From assembly GCF_000420645.1 (NCBI RefSeq), contig NZ_ATVI01000005.1, positions 976,357 to 1,040,356 on the forward strand: a stretch of DNA of 64,000 nt. Reading direction: 5' to 3'. How positions within the stretch are numbered: the stretch's first letter is position 1; each line of letters begins with the position of its first letter. The notes under the pieces are model-generated. The model worked only from the letters and a program-made list of their open reading frames with translations, made no database searches and had not been told where the DNA came from. This stretch comes from Nevskia ramosa DSM 11499 (GTDB taxonomy: Bacteria; Pseudomonadota; Gammaproteobacteria; Nevskiales; Nevskiaceae). This document shows positions 36,315 through 45,565 of the stretch, one piece after another. The position numbers and the translations under genes were made by a program.

Positions 36315-37103
36315 TCAGCTTTGGGCGAATACCGTCAGGCCGCGGGTGAACGCGCACAGCGTCGATGGCGTATAGCCGTAGCAGTTGCGGACCGAGCGGC
36401 TCAGGTGTGTCGAATCGGCGTAACCGGCATCGAGCGCCACGTCGACCAGGCGCGGATTGCCGGCCATCAGGCTGAGGAATCGGCGCGCGCGCTTCCAGGC
36501 ACGGAAGCGCCGGAACGTCGTGTCGGTCTGCTCGGTGAACAGGTGCATGAATCGGGAAGGCGACAGGAACACCCGGGCGGCGCACTGCTCGGCACTCAGC
36601 TGCGCTGTCTCCGGGCTGACGATCAGGTCGACCACCCGGCGGATACGGTGATCGAGCCGGCGCTGCGGCAAGGCGCTGCCGAAGAATTGAATGTCGATGT
36701 CCGCCTCCGCACTCCGCGTGTTGCTGAAGCCTTCGGCAAGCGCGGCCGCCGTTCGTTGCCGACGAGCCGGTGTTGCCATCAGCGTGGCCTGCAGCGCCGT
36801 GCCGTCGACCGATTCGGGCTCGACCAGCAGCACGGCGAGATCAGTCCCGCCGGGCAGCACGCGGTGCGGGGTCCAGGGCGGCACCAGCGCGAAGCGGGCG
36901 CTGCGGGCTTCCCGGCCGTCTTCGTGCAGCGTGAACGGCACGTCTATCGACAGATAGAAAGCCCAGCAGCCAAGGCAACGCCGGCTCGGCCGGCCGAAGT
37001 CCCCGTAATAGGCGAGTCGATCGTGGGTGATCAGCAGTCCTGGCTCGGCAGCCGAATGGGCCGGGTTTCGGACAGGCGCTGCCAATACCAGGGTCGATGC
37101 CAT
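36315..37103 (-). CDS. AraC-family transcriptional regulator
   Basis: This gene encodes 262 residues. ATG 37103 lies behind CGAGGAGACC; a GTG three bases further up has equally good spacing. The N-terminal half is a cupin-like sensor (PWTPHRVLPGGTDLAVLLVEP). The C-terminal half has two helix-turn-helix units: LSAEQCAARVFLSPSRFMHL and VDVALDAGYADSTHLSRSV. It is convergent to the RND pump and divergent from the acyl-CoA ligase at 37313 with about 210 bp between, making that ligase its most likely target. The inducer is unknown. Confidence 0.88.
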   Translation of the reverse strand: MASTLVLAAPVRNPAHSAAEPGLLITHDRLAYYGDFGRPSRRCLGCWAFYLSIDVPFTLHEDGREARSARFALVPPWTPHRVLPGGTDLAVLLVEPESVDGTALQATLMATPARRQRTAAALAEGFSNTRSAEADIDIQFFGSALPQRRLDHRIRRVVDLIVSPETAQLSAEQCAARVFLSPSRFMHLFTEQTDTTFRRFRAWKRARRFLSLMAGNPRLVDVALDAGYADSTHLSRSVRNCYGYTPSTLCAFTRGLTVFAQS

Positions 37104-37312
37104 CACTGCGGTCTCCTCGCATGAATTCGAGCGTCTATTGGGATCACGCGCTCATCGATTGCCCCGGACTTTAATGTTGGCCGGGCCGCTCGAAGAAGGG
37201 TTGCCGGGCGCCGACTGACGAATGGTCAGCCGATTGGGTCAAGACAGCCGGCGCATCGCGCAGGATCGTGGCCTGTCGCCGGCTTCCCCGGCCTTCACCT
37301 TCTTGCGCCGCC

Positions 37313-38950
37313 ATGATCATCGACGTCACCCCTTCGGCCTGCGAATTTCCGCTGCTGATCAAGCAACTGCTGATCACGCCGATCGCGCGCGCATCGACGC
37401 GCGAAATCGTGTCGGTGGACGGCCTGCGCTACGGCTATCCGGAACTGGTTCGCCGGATCGCGCGTCTGGCCAATGTGCTCGATGACCTCGGTGTCTCGCC
37501 GGAAGCGACGGTGGCGATCCTCGACTGGGACGGTCACCGATACCTGGAAGGCTATTTCGCGATTCCGATGACTGCCCGGGTAATGCAGACGGTCAATATC
37601 CGCCTGTCCGCCGAGCAGATCCTGTACACGCTGAACCATGCGCAGGCGGAAGTGCTGATCGTCCATCCGGACTTCCTGCCGCTGCTGGCACCGATCCTGG
37701 ACGGCCTGGAAACGGTGCGGACGATCATCGGCATCGACGATTTCCACACGCCGGATCCGCGCTACGTCGGGAGCTACGAAACGCTGATGGCGGCGGCCTC
37801 GGACCACTACGATTTTCCGGACTTCGACGAGCGCACTCGGGCAACGATCTTCTACACCTCGGGCACCACCGGGCTGCCGAAGGGCGTGTACTACAGCCAC
37901 CGGCAGATCGTGCTGCACACCATGGCCCTGCTGGCGACCTACGGCACCGCGCCCGCGCAGGGGCGGGTCAGCGAAGACGACGTCTACATGCCGATCACAC
38001 CGATGTTCCATGCCCATGCCTGGGGCTGGCCGTACGCCGCGACGCTGCTCGGCATGAAGCAGGTCTACCTCGGCCGCTACACGCCGCAGAAGGTGATCGA
38101 AACCATCCGCCAGGAGAAGGCCAGCTTCTCGCACTGCGTGACGACCTTGCTGCAGATGGTGTTGAACGAGCCTTCGGCGGCCGGTCTCGACCTGCGCGGC
38201 TTCAAGTTCCTGATCGGCGGCAGCGCGTTGCCGGTGGGCCTTGCCCGGCAGGCGCTGGAACGCGGCATCGACGTGTTCACCGGCTACGGGATGTCGGAAA
38301 CCGGGCCGATGCAGGTCATCAACCATCTGAGCCGCGAGGAAGCGGCGACCGATCTCGACACCCAGGCCGTCCTGCGCACCCGTGGCGGCCGGCCGGCGAT
38401 CCTCTGCGACGTGCGCATCGTCGATGACGAGGTGAATGTGCTGCCGCGGGACGGCAAGCGCGTCGGCGAAATCGTGTTCCGCTCGCCGTGGAACACCCAG
38501 GGCTATTTCGGCAACCCGGACACGTCCGAAGCGCTGTGGCGCGGCGGCTGGATGCATTCCGGCGACCTCGGCGTGATGCATCCCGACGGCAGCCTGCAAC
38601 TTACCGACCGGATCAAGGACGTGATCAAGTCCGGCGGCGAATGGATTTCCTCGCTCGATCTGGAAAGCCTGACGTCGCGCCATCCGGCCGTGGCCGAAGT
38701 GGCCTTCATCGGCGTGCCCGATGCGACCTGGGGCGAGCGGCCGATGGCGCTGATCGTTCTGCGCGACGACGATCGCGCCTCCTGCACGGGCGACACGATC
38801 CGCGAGCATCTGCAGGCGTTCGCGGAGCAGGGGGCGATTCCGAGGTACGCCGTGCCGGAGCGCGTGCTGTTCGTCGATGCGCTGGAAAAGACCAGCGTCG
38901 GCAAGCTCGACAAGAAAGCGCTGCGGGCGCGCTACGTCGGTCCGGCCTGA
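37313..38950 (+). CDS. Medium-chain fatty-acid CoA ligase (AMP-binding)
   Basis: This gene encodes 545 residues from ATG 37313. ANL-superfamily motifs: A3 P-loop IFYTSGTTGLPKG, PMFHAHAWGWPYAATLLG (typical of AlkK-type medium-chain ligases), A5 YGMSETGP, A7 SGDLGVMHPDGSLQLTDRIKD and the C-terminal catalytic Lys in KTSVGKLDKK. It activates a carboxylate to an acyl-CoA via an acyl-adenylate in the cytoplasm. In this context it could activate acids released from amides or from Baeyer-Villiger products. It is convergent with the monooxygenase operon, about 57 bp apart. Confidence 0.92.
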   Translation: MIIDVTPSACEFPLLIKQLLITPIARASTREIVSVDGLRYGYPELVRRIARLANVLDDLGVSPEATVAILDWDGHRYLEGYFAIPMTARVMQTVNIRLSAEQILYTLNHAQAEVLIVHPDFLPLLAPILDGLETVRTIIGIDDFHTPDPRYVGSYETLMAAASDHYDFPDFDERTRATIFYTSGTTGLPKGVYYSHRQIVLHTMALLATYGTAPAQGRVSEDDVYMPITPMFHAHAWGWPYAATLLGMKQVYLGRYTPQKVIETIRQEKASFSHCVTTLLQMVLNEPSAAGLDLRGFKFLIGGSALPVGLARQALERGIDVFTGYGMSETGPMQVINHLSREEAATDLDTQAVLRTRGGRPAILCDVRIVDDEVNVLPRDGKRVGEIVFRSPWNTQGYFGNPDTSEALWRGGWMHSGDLGVMHPDGSLQLTDRIKDVIKSGGEWISSLDLESLTSRHPAVAEVAFIGVPDATWGERPMALIVLRDDDRASCTGDTIREHLQAFAEQGAIPRYAVPERVLFVDALEKTSVGKLDKKALRARYVGPA

Positions 38951-39007
38951 TCAGCAGCGGCGGCAGGCCCGACAGATCGCCCCGCAAGGGTCGATGGCGG
39001 CGTTCGA

Positions 39008-40642
39008 TCAGACGGCGACGGCGGCGCGCGATTCAACCGCACTCAATTCGAAGTTCTGGTAGCCGTCGGCAGCACCGTGTTCGCACTCGGCGCAGTAGGC
39101 CGCGTAGCCGCCGAGATAGACGAGCATCCGGTGCTTCTTGTTCGGGATGTTGTCGCCGAAGTACCAGCTCTTGACTTGCGCGAACAGCGTCGGCGCGGCG
39201 ATCTGTTCGACGGTCTGCATCCACTGCGCCTCGCACTCGGGCCGCGCTTCGATGCAGTCCAGTCCTGTTCGGGCGAGATGATTCAGGCAGCGTTCGATCC
39301 AGCCGGCCTGGTACTCGGCGATCTGGATCGGCGCCCAGAAGGCGCTCGGGCTGCTGGGCCCGTTCATCATCATCAGGTTCGGGAAGCCGGCGCACATCAT
39401 CCCGGCGTAAGTGCTGACGCCTTCCGCCCAATGCGCCTTGATGGTGCGGCCGCCGCGGCCGCGCACGTCGATCTTCTCGATCGCTCCCGTCAGCGCGTCG
39501 AAGCCGGTGGCGAAGATGATGACGTCGCAGGCCAGCAGCTTGCCGCCGACCATCAGGCCTTCCGGCACTGCGCCCTCGATCGGGGATGCATTGACGTCGA
39601 CGAGATCGACATTGGCCTGGTTGTAGACCTCGTAGTAGCCGGTGCCGGCGCAGAGCCGGCGCGCGAGAATCGGATAGCGGGGTGTCAGCTTGTCGGCTGT
39701 CGCCGGATCGTTCACTGCTTCACGAATCTTGCTGCGCACGTAATCGGCACAGGTTTCGTTGGCGGCTGGATCGAGCAGCAGGTCCTTGAACGCGGTGTAG
39801 AAACTCAGGCCGCCGGCTGCCCAGTTGGCGTCGTAGATCGCCTTGCGCTGTTCCGGGCTCACTTCCAGCGCATTGAACTTCGGGTGCGGATCATCGAGGA
39901 AGGCCAGCGGGAAGAAACCGCCCATCGACTCGAACTGCCGCCGCCGCAGTTCCTCGTAGCGGGCCTTCATCTGACACAGGTAGTCCTCGTCCAGCACATG
40001 GTTGCGCGCCGGGATGACATACGACGGCGTCCGCTGCAGCACGGTCAGATGCGAGGCGATTTTCGCGACCTCCGAGATCGTCTGGATGCCGGACGAGCCG
40101 GTGCCGATCACGACCACGCGCTTGCCGGCGAGATCGATGCCCTGCGGCCATTGCGAGGTGTAGGCCTGGATGCCGCGATAACTGTCCAGTCCCCGAATCT
40201 GCACGCGCTTCGGCGCGTGCAGCAGGCCGGTGGCGAGGACGCAGTGGCGGGCCAGGATCCGTTCGCCGGTCTGCGTGGTCAGCGTCCAGCGATGACGGTC
40301 TTCGTCGAACACGGCGGTGACGATGCGGGTGTCGAGCTGGATGTGCTCGCGCAGGCCGAAGCGATCGGCGACATGATTGGCGTAGCGCAGCAGTTCCGGC
40401 TGCGGCGAGTAGCGTTCGGTCCAGTCCCAGTCCTGCTGCAGTTCCGGCGAGAACGCGTAGCAATAGGCCATGCTTTCGACGTCGACCCGCGCGCCCGGAT
40501 AACGGTTCCAGTGCCAGGTGCCGCCGACGCTGCTGCCGGCTTCGAACAGCCGCACGTTTCGCTTGCTGCCGACGGCCCGGTACAGCATGTGCAGGCCTGC
40601 GAAGCCGGCACCGATGATCGCCAGTTCGAGTTCGTCATTCAT
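39008..40642 (-). CDS. Flavin-containing (Baeyer-Villiger-type) monooxygenase, second of pair
   Basis: This gene encodes 544 residues. ATG 40642 begins one base after the upstream gene's stop, so translation is probably coupled. FAD site GAGFAG (11-16), GGTWHWNRYPGARVD typical of type I BVMOs, NADPH site GTGSSG (180-185). In the fingerprint FxGxxxHxxxW the residues are Tyr155, Gly157, Tyr161 and Trp165, so the usual His is Tyr. BVMOs insert oxygen next to a ketone to make esters; related FMOs oxidise N or S. The substrate is unknown. Confidence 0.9.
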   Translation of the reverse strand: MNDELELAIIGAGFAGLHMLYRAVGSKRNVRLFEAGSSVGGTWHWNRYPGARVDVESMAYCYAFSPELQQDWDWTERYSPQPELLRYANHVADRFGLREHIQLDTRIVTAVFDEDRHRWTLTTQTGERILARHCVLATGLLHAPKRVQIRGLDSYRGIQAYTSQWPQGIDLAGKRVVVIGTGSSGIQTISEVAKIASHLTVLQRTPSYVIPARNHVLDEDYLCQMKARYEELRRRQFESMGGFFPLAFLDDPHPKFNALEVSPEQRKAIYDANWAAGGLSFYTAFKDLLLDPAANETCADYVRSKIREAVNDPATADKLTPRYPILARRLCAGTGYYEVYNQANVDLVDVNASPIEGAVPEGLMVGGKLLACDVIIFATGFDALTGAIEKIDVRGRGGRTIKAHWAEGVSTYAGMMCAGFPNLMMMNGPSSPSAFWAPIQIAEYQAGWIERCLNHLARTGLDCIEARPECEAQWMQTVEQIAAPTLFAQVKSWYFGDNIPNKKHRMLVYLGGYAAYCAECEHGAADGYQNFELSAVESRAAVAV

Positions 40643-40643
40643 C

Positions 40644-42299
40644 TCAGGCCACCTCGCCGATGACGCGGCTGGACGACAGCTCGAAGCCCGGATAGCCGGC
40701 CTGTGCTTCCTGGTCGATCTCACCGAAGTAACGCGGCGCGCCGCCGAAATAGAACAAGGGCGCGGACTTCTTGCCGGGGATGTTGGCGCCGAGAAACCAG
40801 GAATGGAGTTTCGAGCCTTCGCTCAGCAGGGTGGCGTCGAGCAGCATCTGCACGTAGTCCGTCCAGGCCCGGCAAGCTTCAGGGCGGGCTTCGATGCAGT
40901 CCTGGCCGGTCGCTTTCAGGTGGCGCAGCGCACCGCCGATCCAGTTCGCCGCGCGGTCGATCACCATCGGAATGTTCGCGAACGGTGCCTGCGGCCCGGA
41001 GATCATGAACAGGTTCGGGAAGCCATTCATGCAGATGCCGAGCTGGGTCTGGACCTCGCGGTTCCAGGTGTCGGCCAGCGACTGGCCGGCGCGGCCGCGC
41101 ACGTCGACGTGCATCAAGGCTCCCGTGGAGGCATCGAAGCCGGTCGCGTAGACGATGATGTCGAAGTCGCCGAATTCGCGGCTGCCGGTCTTGACGCCGG
41201 TTGCCGTGATCTCTTCGATCGGATCGTCGCCGACATCGACCAGCGTCACGTTCGGGCGATTGAAGGTCTCGAAGTAGAAGTGTCCCAGTGGTGGCCGCTT
41301 GGCCAGCAGCGGGTACTTCGGGCACAGCCTTTCGGCGGTCACCGGATCACGGACGATGGTGCGGATCTTCCGGCGCACGAACTCGGCGGCGACTTCGTTC
41401 GATTCGCGGTCGATTAGCAGGTCGTAGAAGGTTTCGAACAGGAAGCGGAAGCCGCCGGCTTCCCAGCCGCGTTCGAGCACGCGCTGCTGTTCCTCGGGCG
41501 ACACGTCCTTGACGGCGAGCGTCGAGTCTTCCATCGGGAAGGCGAAGATCTGCCGGTGGCACTGCGCGACCATCGCGTCGAAGCCGGCTCGCAGCTCGCG
41601 CTGCTCGGCGTCGGTGATGACGTAATTGCGCGCCGGCATCACGTAGTTCGGCGTGCGCTGGAACACCGTGAGCTGTGCAGCTTCGTGGGCGATGATCGGG
41701 ATCGCCTGCACAGCACTCGCACCGGTGCCGATCACGGCGACCCGCTTGCCGGCGAAGTTCACCGGCGTCTTTGGCCAGTGGCCGGTGATGTACGTCTCGC
41801 CCTGAAAGGCATCGACGTTGCGGAACGGCGGCTTGTAGGTGACCGACAGCAGCCCGCTGGCGCTGACCAGATAGCGGCAGGCGTGACGTGCGCCAGTCGT
41901 GGTGATGACGGTCCAGAGGTTCTGCGCATCGTCGTAATGTGCGGAAGCCACGCGCTGCCCGAAGCGCAGATCGCGGCGCAGCGCGAGCACGTCGGCCGCG
42001 TGGTTCAGGTAGTCGAGTGACTGCTGCTGGGTGGCGAAGCGCTCCTTGAACGTGAAGCCGTCATTGAGTGCTTTCGAGAAGTAGAAGCAGTAGGCCCAGC
42101 TTTCGGTGTCGGTGCGCGCGCCTGGATAGCGATTCCAGTACCAGGTGCCACCGAGATCGCTGCCGGCCTCGAGGACCAGCGCATCGAGCCCGATCTCGCG
42201 GCATTCATGCAGCATCCGCAGTCCGCCGAAGCCGGCGCCGATGATCAACACCTCGTGCCATTCGGCTGCGAGCTTCGCTGCGAAATCATCCGCTGCCAT
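40644..42299 (-). CDS. Flavin-containing (Baeyer-Villiger-type) monooxygenase, first of pair
   Basis: This gene encodes 551 residues. ATG 42299 follows CAGGAGA, a strong ribosome site. FAD site GAGFGG (21-26), GGTWYWNRYPGARTD, NADPH site GTGASA (191-196). Fingerprint: Phe165, Gly167, Ile171 and Trp175, so the usual catalytic-region His is Ile. It is the first gene of a two-gene operon with 39008-40642; the two differ enough to have separate substrates. It is divergent from the large amidase at 42634. Confidence 0.9.
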   Translation of the reverse strand: MAADDFAAKLAAEWHEVLIIGAGFGGLRMLHECREIGLDALVLEAGSDLGGTWYWNRYPGARTDTESWAYCFYFSKALNDGFTFKERFATQQQSLDYLNHAADVLALRRDLRFGQRVASAHYDDAQNLWTVITTTGARHACRYLVSASGLLSVTYKPPFRNVDAFQGETYITGHWPKTPVNFAGKRVAVIGTGASAVQAIPIIAHEAAQLTVFQRTPNYVMPARNYVITDAEQRELRAGFDAMVAQCHRQIFAFPMEDSTLAVKDVSPEEQQRVLERGWEAGGFRFLFETFYDLLIDRESNEVAAEFVRRKIRTIVRDPVTAERLCPKYPLLAKRPPLGHFYFETFNRPNVTLVDVGDDPIEEITATGVKTGSREFGDFDIIVYATGFDASTGALMHVDVRGRAGQSLADTWNREVQTQLGICMNGFPNLFMISGPQAPFANIPMVIDRAANWIGGALRHLKATGQDCIEARPEACRAWTDYVQMLLDATLLSEGSKLHSWFLGANIPGKKSAPLFYFGGAPRYFGEIDQEAQAGYPGFELSSSRVIGEVA

Positions 42300-42633
42300 T
42301 GCATCTCTCCTGGTTGCTTCACCGGTGCCAGGTGGTCCGAAGCGTCGGCGCATCTGCCCAGCGATCCGCATTCGAATCGACGGTAGCAAGAGAAGCTCGC
42401 TGCGCGCGTGTATCAACCTGCTATCCGTCGAGCACGCTGTTGGGCCAAGCCGTTCGGCGATCGTCGCCTCGGTCGCTACCGTCGGCCGGGTAGGGGATCG
42501 GCTCCTGCGCACGTCGGTAACGGTAGGACTGAACTGAAACCTTTTTCGATCGGTTGAAGTTCAGCCCAGACGATTCCGTACCGGACGCCGGCATCGTCAT
42601 TCCACGGTCCAGGCTGCTGCGGAGGGGATAGCG
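42300..42633. other. Divergent intergenic region, no gene seen
   Basis: The 334 bases between the monooxygenase operon (minus) and the large amidase (plus) hold the promoters for both. The ribosome site for the monooxygenase is next to 42300 and GGAGG for the amidase is near 42620. I find no convincing small gene, tRNA or strong palindrome here. Confidence 0.5.
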
Positions 42634-44919
42634 ATGCTGCGTAAGGGACTACAGATACTCGTGATGTCGGCGCTGGCGCTAAGCGCAGGTACCACACTCG
42701 CGGCTGATAAAGCTTTTCATCTGCAGGAAACCTCGATCGAGCAGATTCATGCGGGTATCCGCTCCGGCGAAGTCAGCTGCAAGCAGATCGTCGAAGCCTA
42801 TGTGGCGCGCTCCAAAGCCTACAACGGCGTCTGCACGGCGCTGGTGACTGCCGACGGTGCGAAAGCGAAAAGCGTGCTAGGCACCATTCGCGGCGGCGCG
42901 GCGATCAAGTTCCCGACCAAGACCGTGGCCTTCAGCAGCCTGGTGCCGGACTTCAGCAAGTACAAGGGCGATGCGCCGGACTACGGCCACATGGAAGCGA
43001 CGATGTCCGATCCTTCCGTGTTCCAGCAGTACGGCATGGTCGCCGGCATTCCGAACGCGAAGCAGATCAGCGGCCTGGATACGATCAATCTCCGCGGCGA
43101 GCGTTCGGTGTCCTGCAAGGCCGAATGCGATGCCGCGACCGGCGCGCTGCCGGCCAGCTGCCCGAAGGCCTGCGACAGCTTCCGCCAGCAGCCGGACGCC
43201 ATCGAGCGTGCCGCCGAACTGGACAAGCAGTACGGCAGGAATCCGGACCTGGCGGCAATGCCGATGTACTGCGTGCCGATGTCGTTCAAGGCGATCTACG
43301 ACGCCAAGGACATGCGCTCAACCGGCGGCGCCGATGCGAAGTACGCGATGGACGCGGCACCCAAGGATTCGACGCTGATCGCCCGCATGCGCAGCGCCGG
43401 CGCGATCATCTTCGCCCACGCGCTGAACGCCGAGTACAACGGCGGCAGCGGCGATCCCGGCGGTGCGAACAAGGTCAAGAAGCCGTCGATCGGCACCGGC
43501 GGCGCCCGCGAAACCTGGGGCGGCACCACCTGCAATCCGTATGACACCGAGCGCGAAACCGGTGGCTCCAGCGGTGGTTCCGGCACGTCGGTCGCGGCCA
43601 ATCTGGTGGTCTGCTCGATCTGCGAAACCACCGGCGGTTCCTGCCGCAATCCGGGCACTCACAACGGCGTCGTCAACTTCGTGCCGACCAAGGGCATGAT
43701 CTCGTTCGGCGGCGCCATCGGTGCCAATCCCTATCAGGATCGTCCCGGCATCCATTGCAAGACGGTGGCCGATACCGCGACCGTGATGGACGCTTTCCGC
43801 GACAGCAAGACCGGCAGCTACTTCGATGCCCGCGATCCCTACACCTCGCTGCCGCGGGTGATCGCCACCAAGACCTCGTACAAGAGCGCGCTGACCCCGG
43901 CCGGCACGGCCAAGCCGCTGGCCGGCCTGCGCATCGGCGTGGTCCGCGAGCTGATGGTCAAGCACACGGCCAGCGATGGCCCGATCGTCGATGGCATCAA
44001 CCGCGAGCTGCAGGTGCTGAAAGATCTCGGTGCCGAGCTGGTCGAGACCGTCGATCCGCAATACCCGGATGATCCGTCGATCCCGAACCTGAGCTTCGGC
44101 TTCCAGGAAGCGATGGCCGAAGTGCTGCCGTTCCACATGCCCGAAGTGCTGGCCTGGAAGAAAGACGGCAAGCCGGAATTCGAAGTGCCGGGCTGGGATG
44201 TCAGCAGCCGCAAGTATCTGGTTGCCGCCTCGAACCACAAGGCACCGTGGCCGGCGAAACTGAACCTGCGGCGGATCATCGGCAACCCGCCGGGCGGCGA
44301 CGACGTGGTCACCGGCTACACCTTCAGCTTCAACATGGCGCAGTACCTCAACGAACGCGGCGACAGCACCATCTATGACTGGGACACGCTCAACGCCAAC
44401 GCCAAGTACTTCAGCGACGCCAAGCTGACTGCGGCGAAGAACTGGGGCGCGAAGGAAATCGACATCCGCACCTACGACACCACCTACACGATGAAGCGCC
44501 GTGACGCGATGCGCATGGTGATGATGAAGGTGATGGAGCAGAACAAGATCGACGTCTTCGTCAATCCGCCGCTGTCGACACCGCCGGCGAAGATCGGCGC
44601 TGCTGCCGAACCGGATCGCGATCTGCGCCTGGGCTTCGGCTATGGTGCCCGTCTCGGCATCCCCGAAGTGCACGTGCCGGCCGGCTTCCTCGACACGCTG
44701 TACGAAGCGACCTTCGTGCTCAGCAAGGATGGCAGCAAATACGAAAGCGTGGCCGCCACCAAGCCGACCAGGCTGAGCAGCCCGCTGCCGTTCGATATCG
44801 CCTTCTGGGCCGGCCCGGGCGAGGAAAGCATGCTGTTCAAGGTGGCCTCTGCCTACGAGGCGGCGACCCATCATCGCAAGGCACCGCCTGCGTTCGGGCC
44901 GCTGGCTGGCGAGCCTTGA
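42634..44919 (+). CDS. Large secreted cysteine-rich amidase (AS family)
   Basis: This gene encodes 761 residues with GGAGGGG upstream and a Sec signal (VMSALALSAGTTLA, cleavage near residue 24). It is the paralogue of 3299-5608: shared AYNGVCTAL, ERSVSC, MPMYCVPM and NPYDTERETGGSSGGSG. The triad is Lys219 (MSFKAIYD), cis-Ser312 and Ser336 (CETTGGSCRNP). The nucleophile is flanked by Cys330 and Cys337, not seen in ordinary AS enzymes. An insert of roughly 100 residues precedes the Lys. The gene is followed after a few bases by a small methyltransferase-like gene, probably in the same unit. Confidence 0.92.
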   Translation: MLRKGLQILVMSALALSAGTTLAADKAFHLQETSIEQIHAGIRSGEVSCKQIVEAYVARSKAYNGVCTALVTADGAKAKSVLGTIRGGAAIKFPTKTVAFSSLVPDFSKYKGDAPDYGHMEATMSDPSVFQQYGMVAGIPNAKQISGLDTINLRGERSVSCKAECDAATGALPASCPKACDSFRQQPDAIERAAELDKQYGRNPDLAAMPMYCVPMSFKAIYDAKDMRSTGGADAKYAMDAAPKDSTLIARMRSAGAIIFAHALNAEYNGGSGDPGGANKVKKPSIGTGGARETWGGTTCNPYDTERETGGSSGGSGTSVAANLVVCSICETTGGSCRNPGTHNGVVNFVPTKGMISFGGAIGANPYQDRPGIHCKTVADTATVMDAFRDSKTGSYFDARDPYTSLPRVIATKTSYKSALTPAGTAKPLAGLRIGVVRELMVKHTASDGPIVDGINRELQVLKDLGAELVETVDPQYPDDPSIPNLSFGFQEAMAEVLPFHMPEVLAWKKDGKPEFEVPGWDVSSRKYLVAASNHKAPWPAKLNLRRIIGNPPGGDDVVTGYTFSFNMAQYLNERGDSTIYDWDTLNANAKYFSDAKLTAAKNWGAKEIDIRTYDTTYTMKRRDAMRMVMMKVMEQNKIDVFVNPPLSTPPAKIGAAAEPDRDLRLGFGYGARLGIPEVHVPAGFLDTLYEATFVLSKDGSKYESVAATKPTRLSSPLPFDIAFWAGPGEESMLFKVASAYEAATHHRKAPPAFGPLAGEP

Positions 44920-44932
44920 GGCCGGCTTGAGG

Positions 44933-45556
44933 ATGCCGCATCGACGCGGCATCGCGCTGGCAGCAGCGGCCACCTTGTTCTGGCCACTGCTGTCAGCCGC
45001 CGGGCCGCTGACTTACGCGGATTGCGATTCGGCCATGCAGGCCCAGTTCACTGGCATCGGGGCCGGCATCAGGGCCGGCGATCGGGTGGCCGAATTTCCG
45101 CCGGATGATGGCTGCGTGACCCGGCTTCTGGCCCGCAGGGTCGGCGATGACGGCCGTGTCTACCGGGTCTCCACCACGGCCGACGATGCCGCTGCGGTCA
45201 GCGGCAATGTCTTCGCGATCCAGCTGAAAGTGCAGCTTCATGCGGCGCCGGATCTGTGGTCGTCCAGCGAGGATCCGGGCGGCGTCTACGGCTACTGGAC
45301 GTCCAGCCCGCCGGCCGAGAACTTCGCCACGCCGGAGCCCCTCGATCTGATCTGGGCGGCGGCGCTCGATGACGCCAGCCTCGGCGCGGTGAATCTCGGC
45401 GTGGTCGCCAATGCCTTGCTGAAGGCGCTGAAGCCCGGTGGCGTCCTGGTGGTCAGCGACGCCGCGTCCCGGCCGTTGCGGCGCGAGCTGATGGCCGCCG
45501 GCTTTGAACTTGTCAAGGCGCGGCAGTCATCATTGCTGAAGTACCGCCGGCCCTGA
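44933..45556 (+). CDS. Secreted SAM-methyltransferase-like protein
   Basis: This gene encodes 207 residues from ATG 44933; a TTG at 44927 with GAGG at 5 bases is an equally good start. The N-terminus is a signal peptide (ALAAAATLFWPLLSAAG). The mature part looks like a degenerate Rossmann methyltransferase: IRAGDRVAEFPPDDGCVTRLLA, LDLIWAAALDDA and LKPGGVLVVSDAA. It resembles the predicted periplasmic methyltransferases grouped in COG4798, whose function is unknown. A cofactor such as SAM is not expected in the periplasm, so the fold may be reused. It starts 14 bases after the amidase stop. Confidence 0.65.
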   Translation: MPHRRGIALAAAATLFWPLLSAAGPLTYADCDSAMQAQFTGIGAGIRAGDRVAEFPPDDGCVTRLLARRVGDDGRVYRVSTTADDAAAVSGNVFAIQLKVQLHAAPDLWSSSEDPGGVYGYWTSSPPAENFATPEPLDLIWAAALDDASLGAVNLGVVANALLKALKPGGVLVVSDAASRPLRRELMAAGFELVKARQSSLLKYRRP

Positions 45557-45565
45557 AGCGGCTGC

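Noticed and set aside
37104-37312. Small gene between AraC regulator and CoA ligase
   Set aside because: No frame with both a ribosome site and plausible composition; regarded as divergent promoter DNA.
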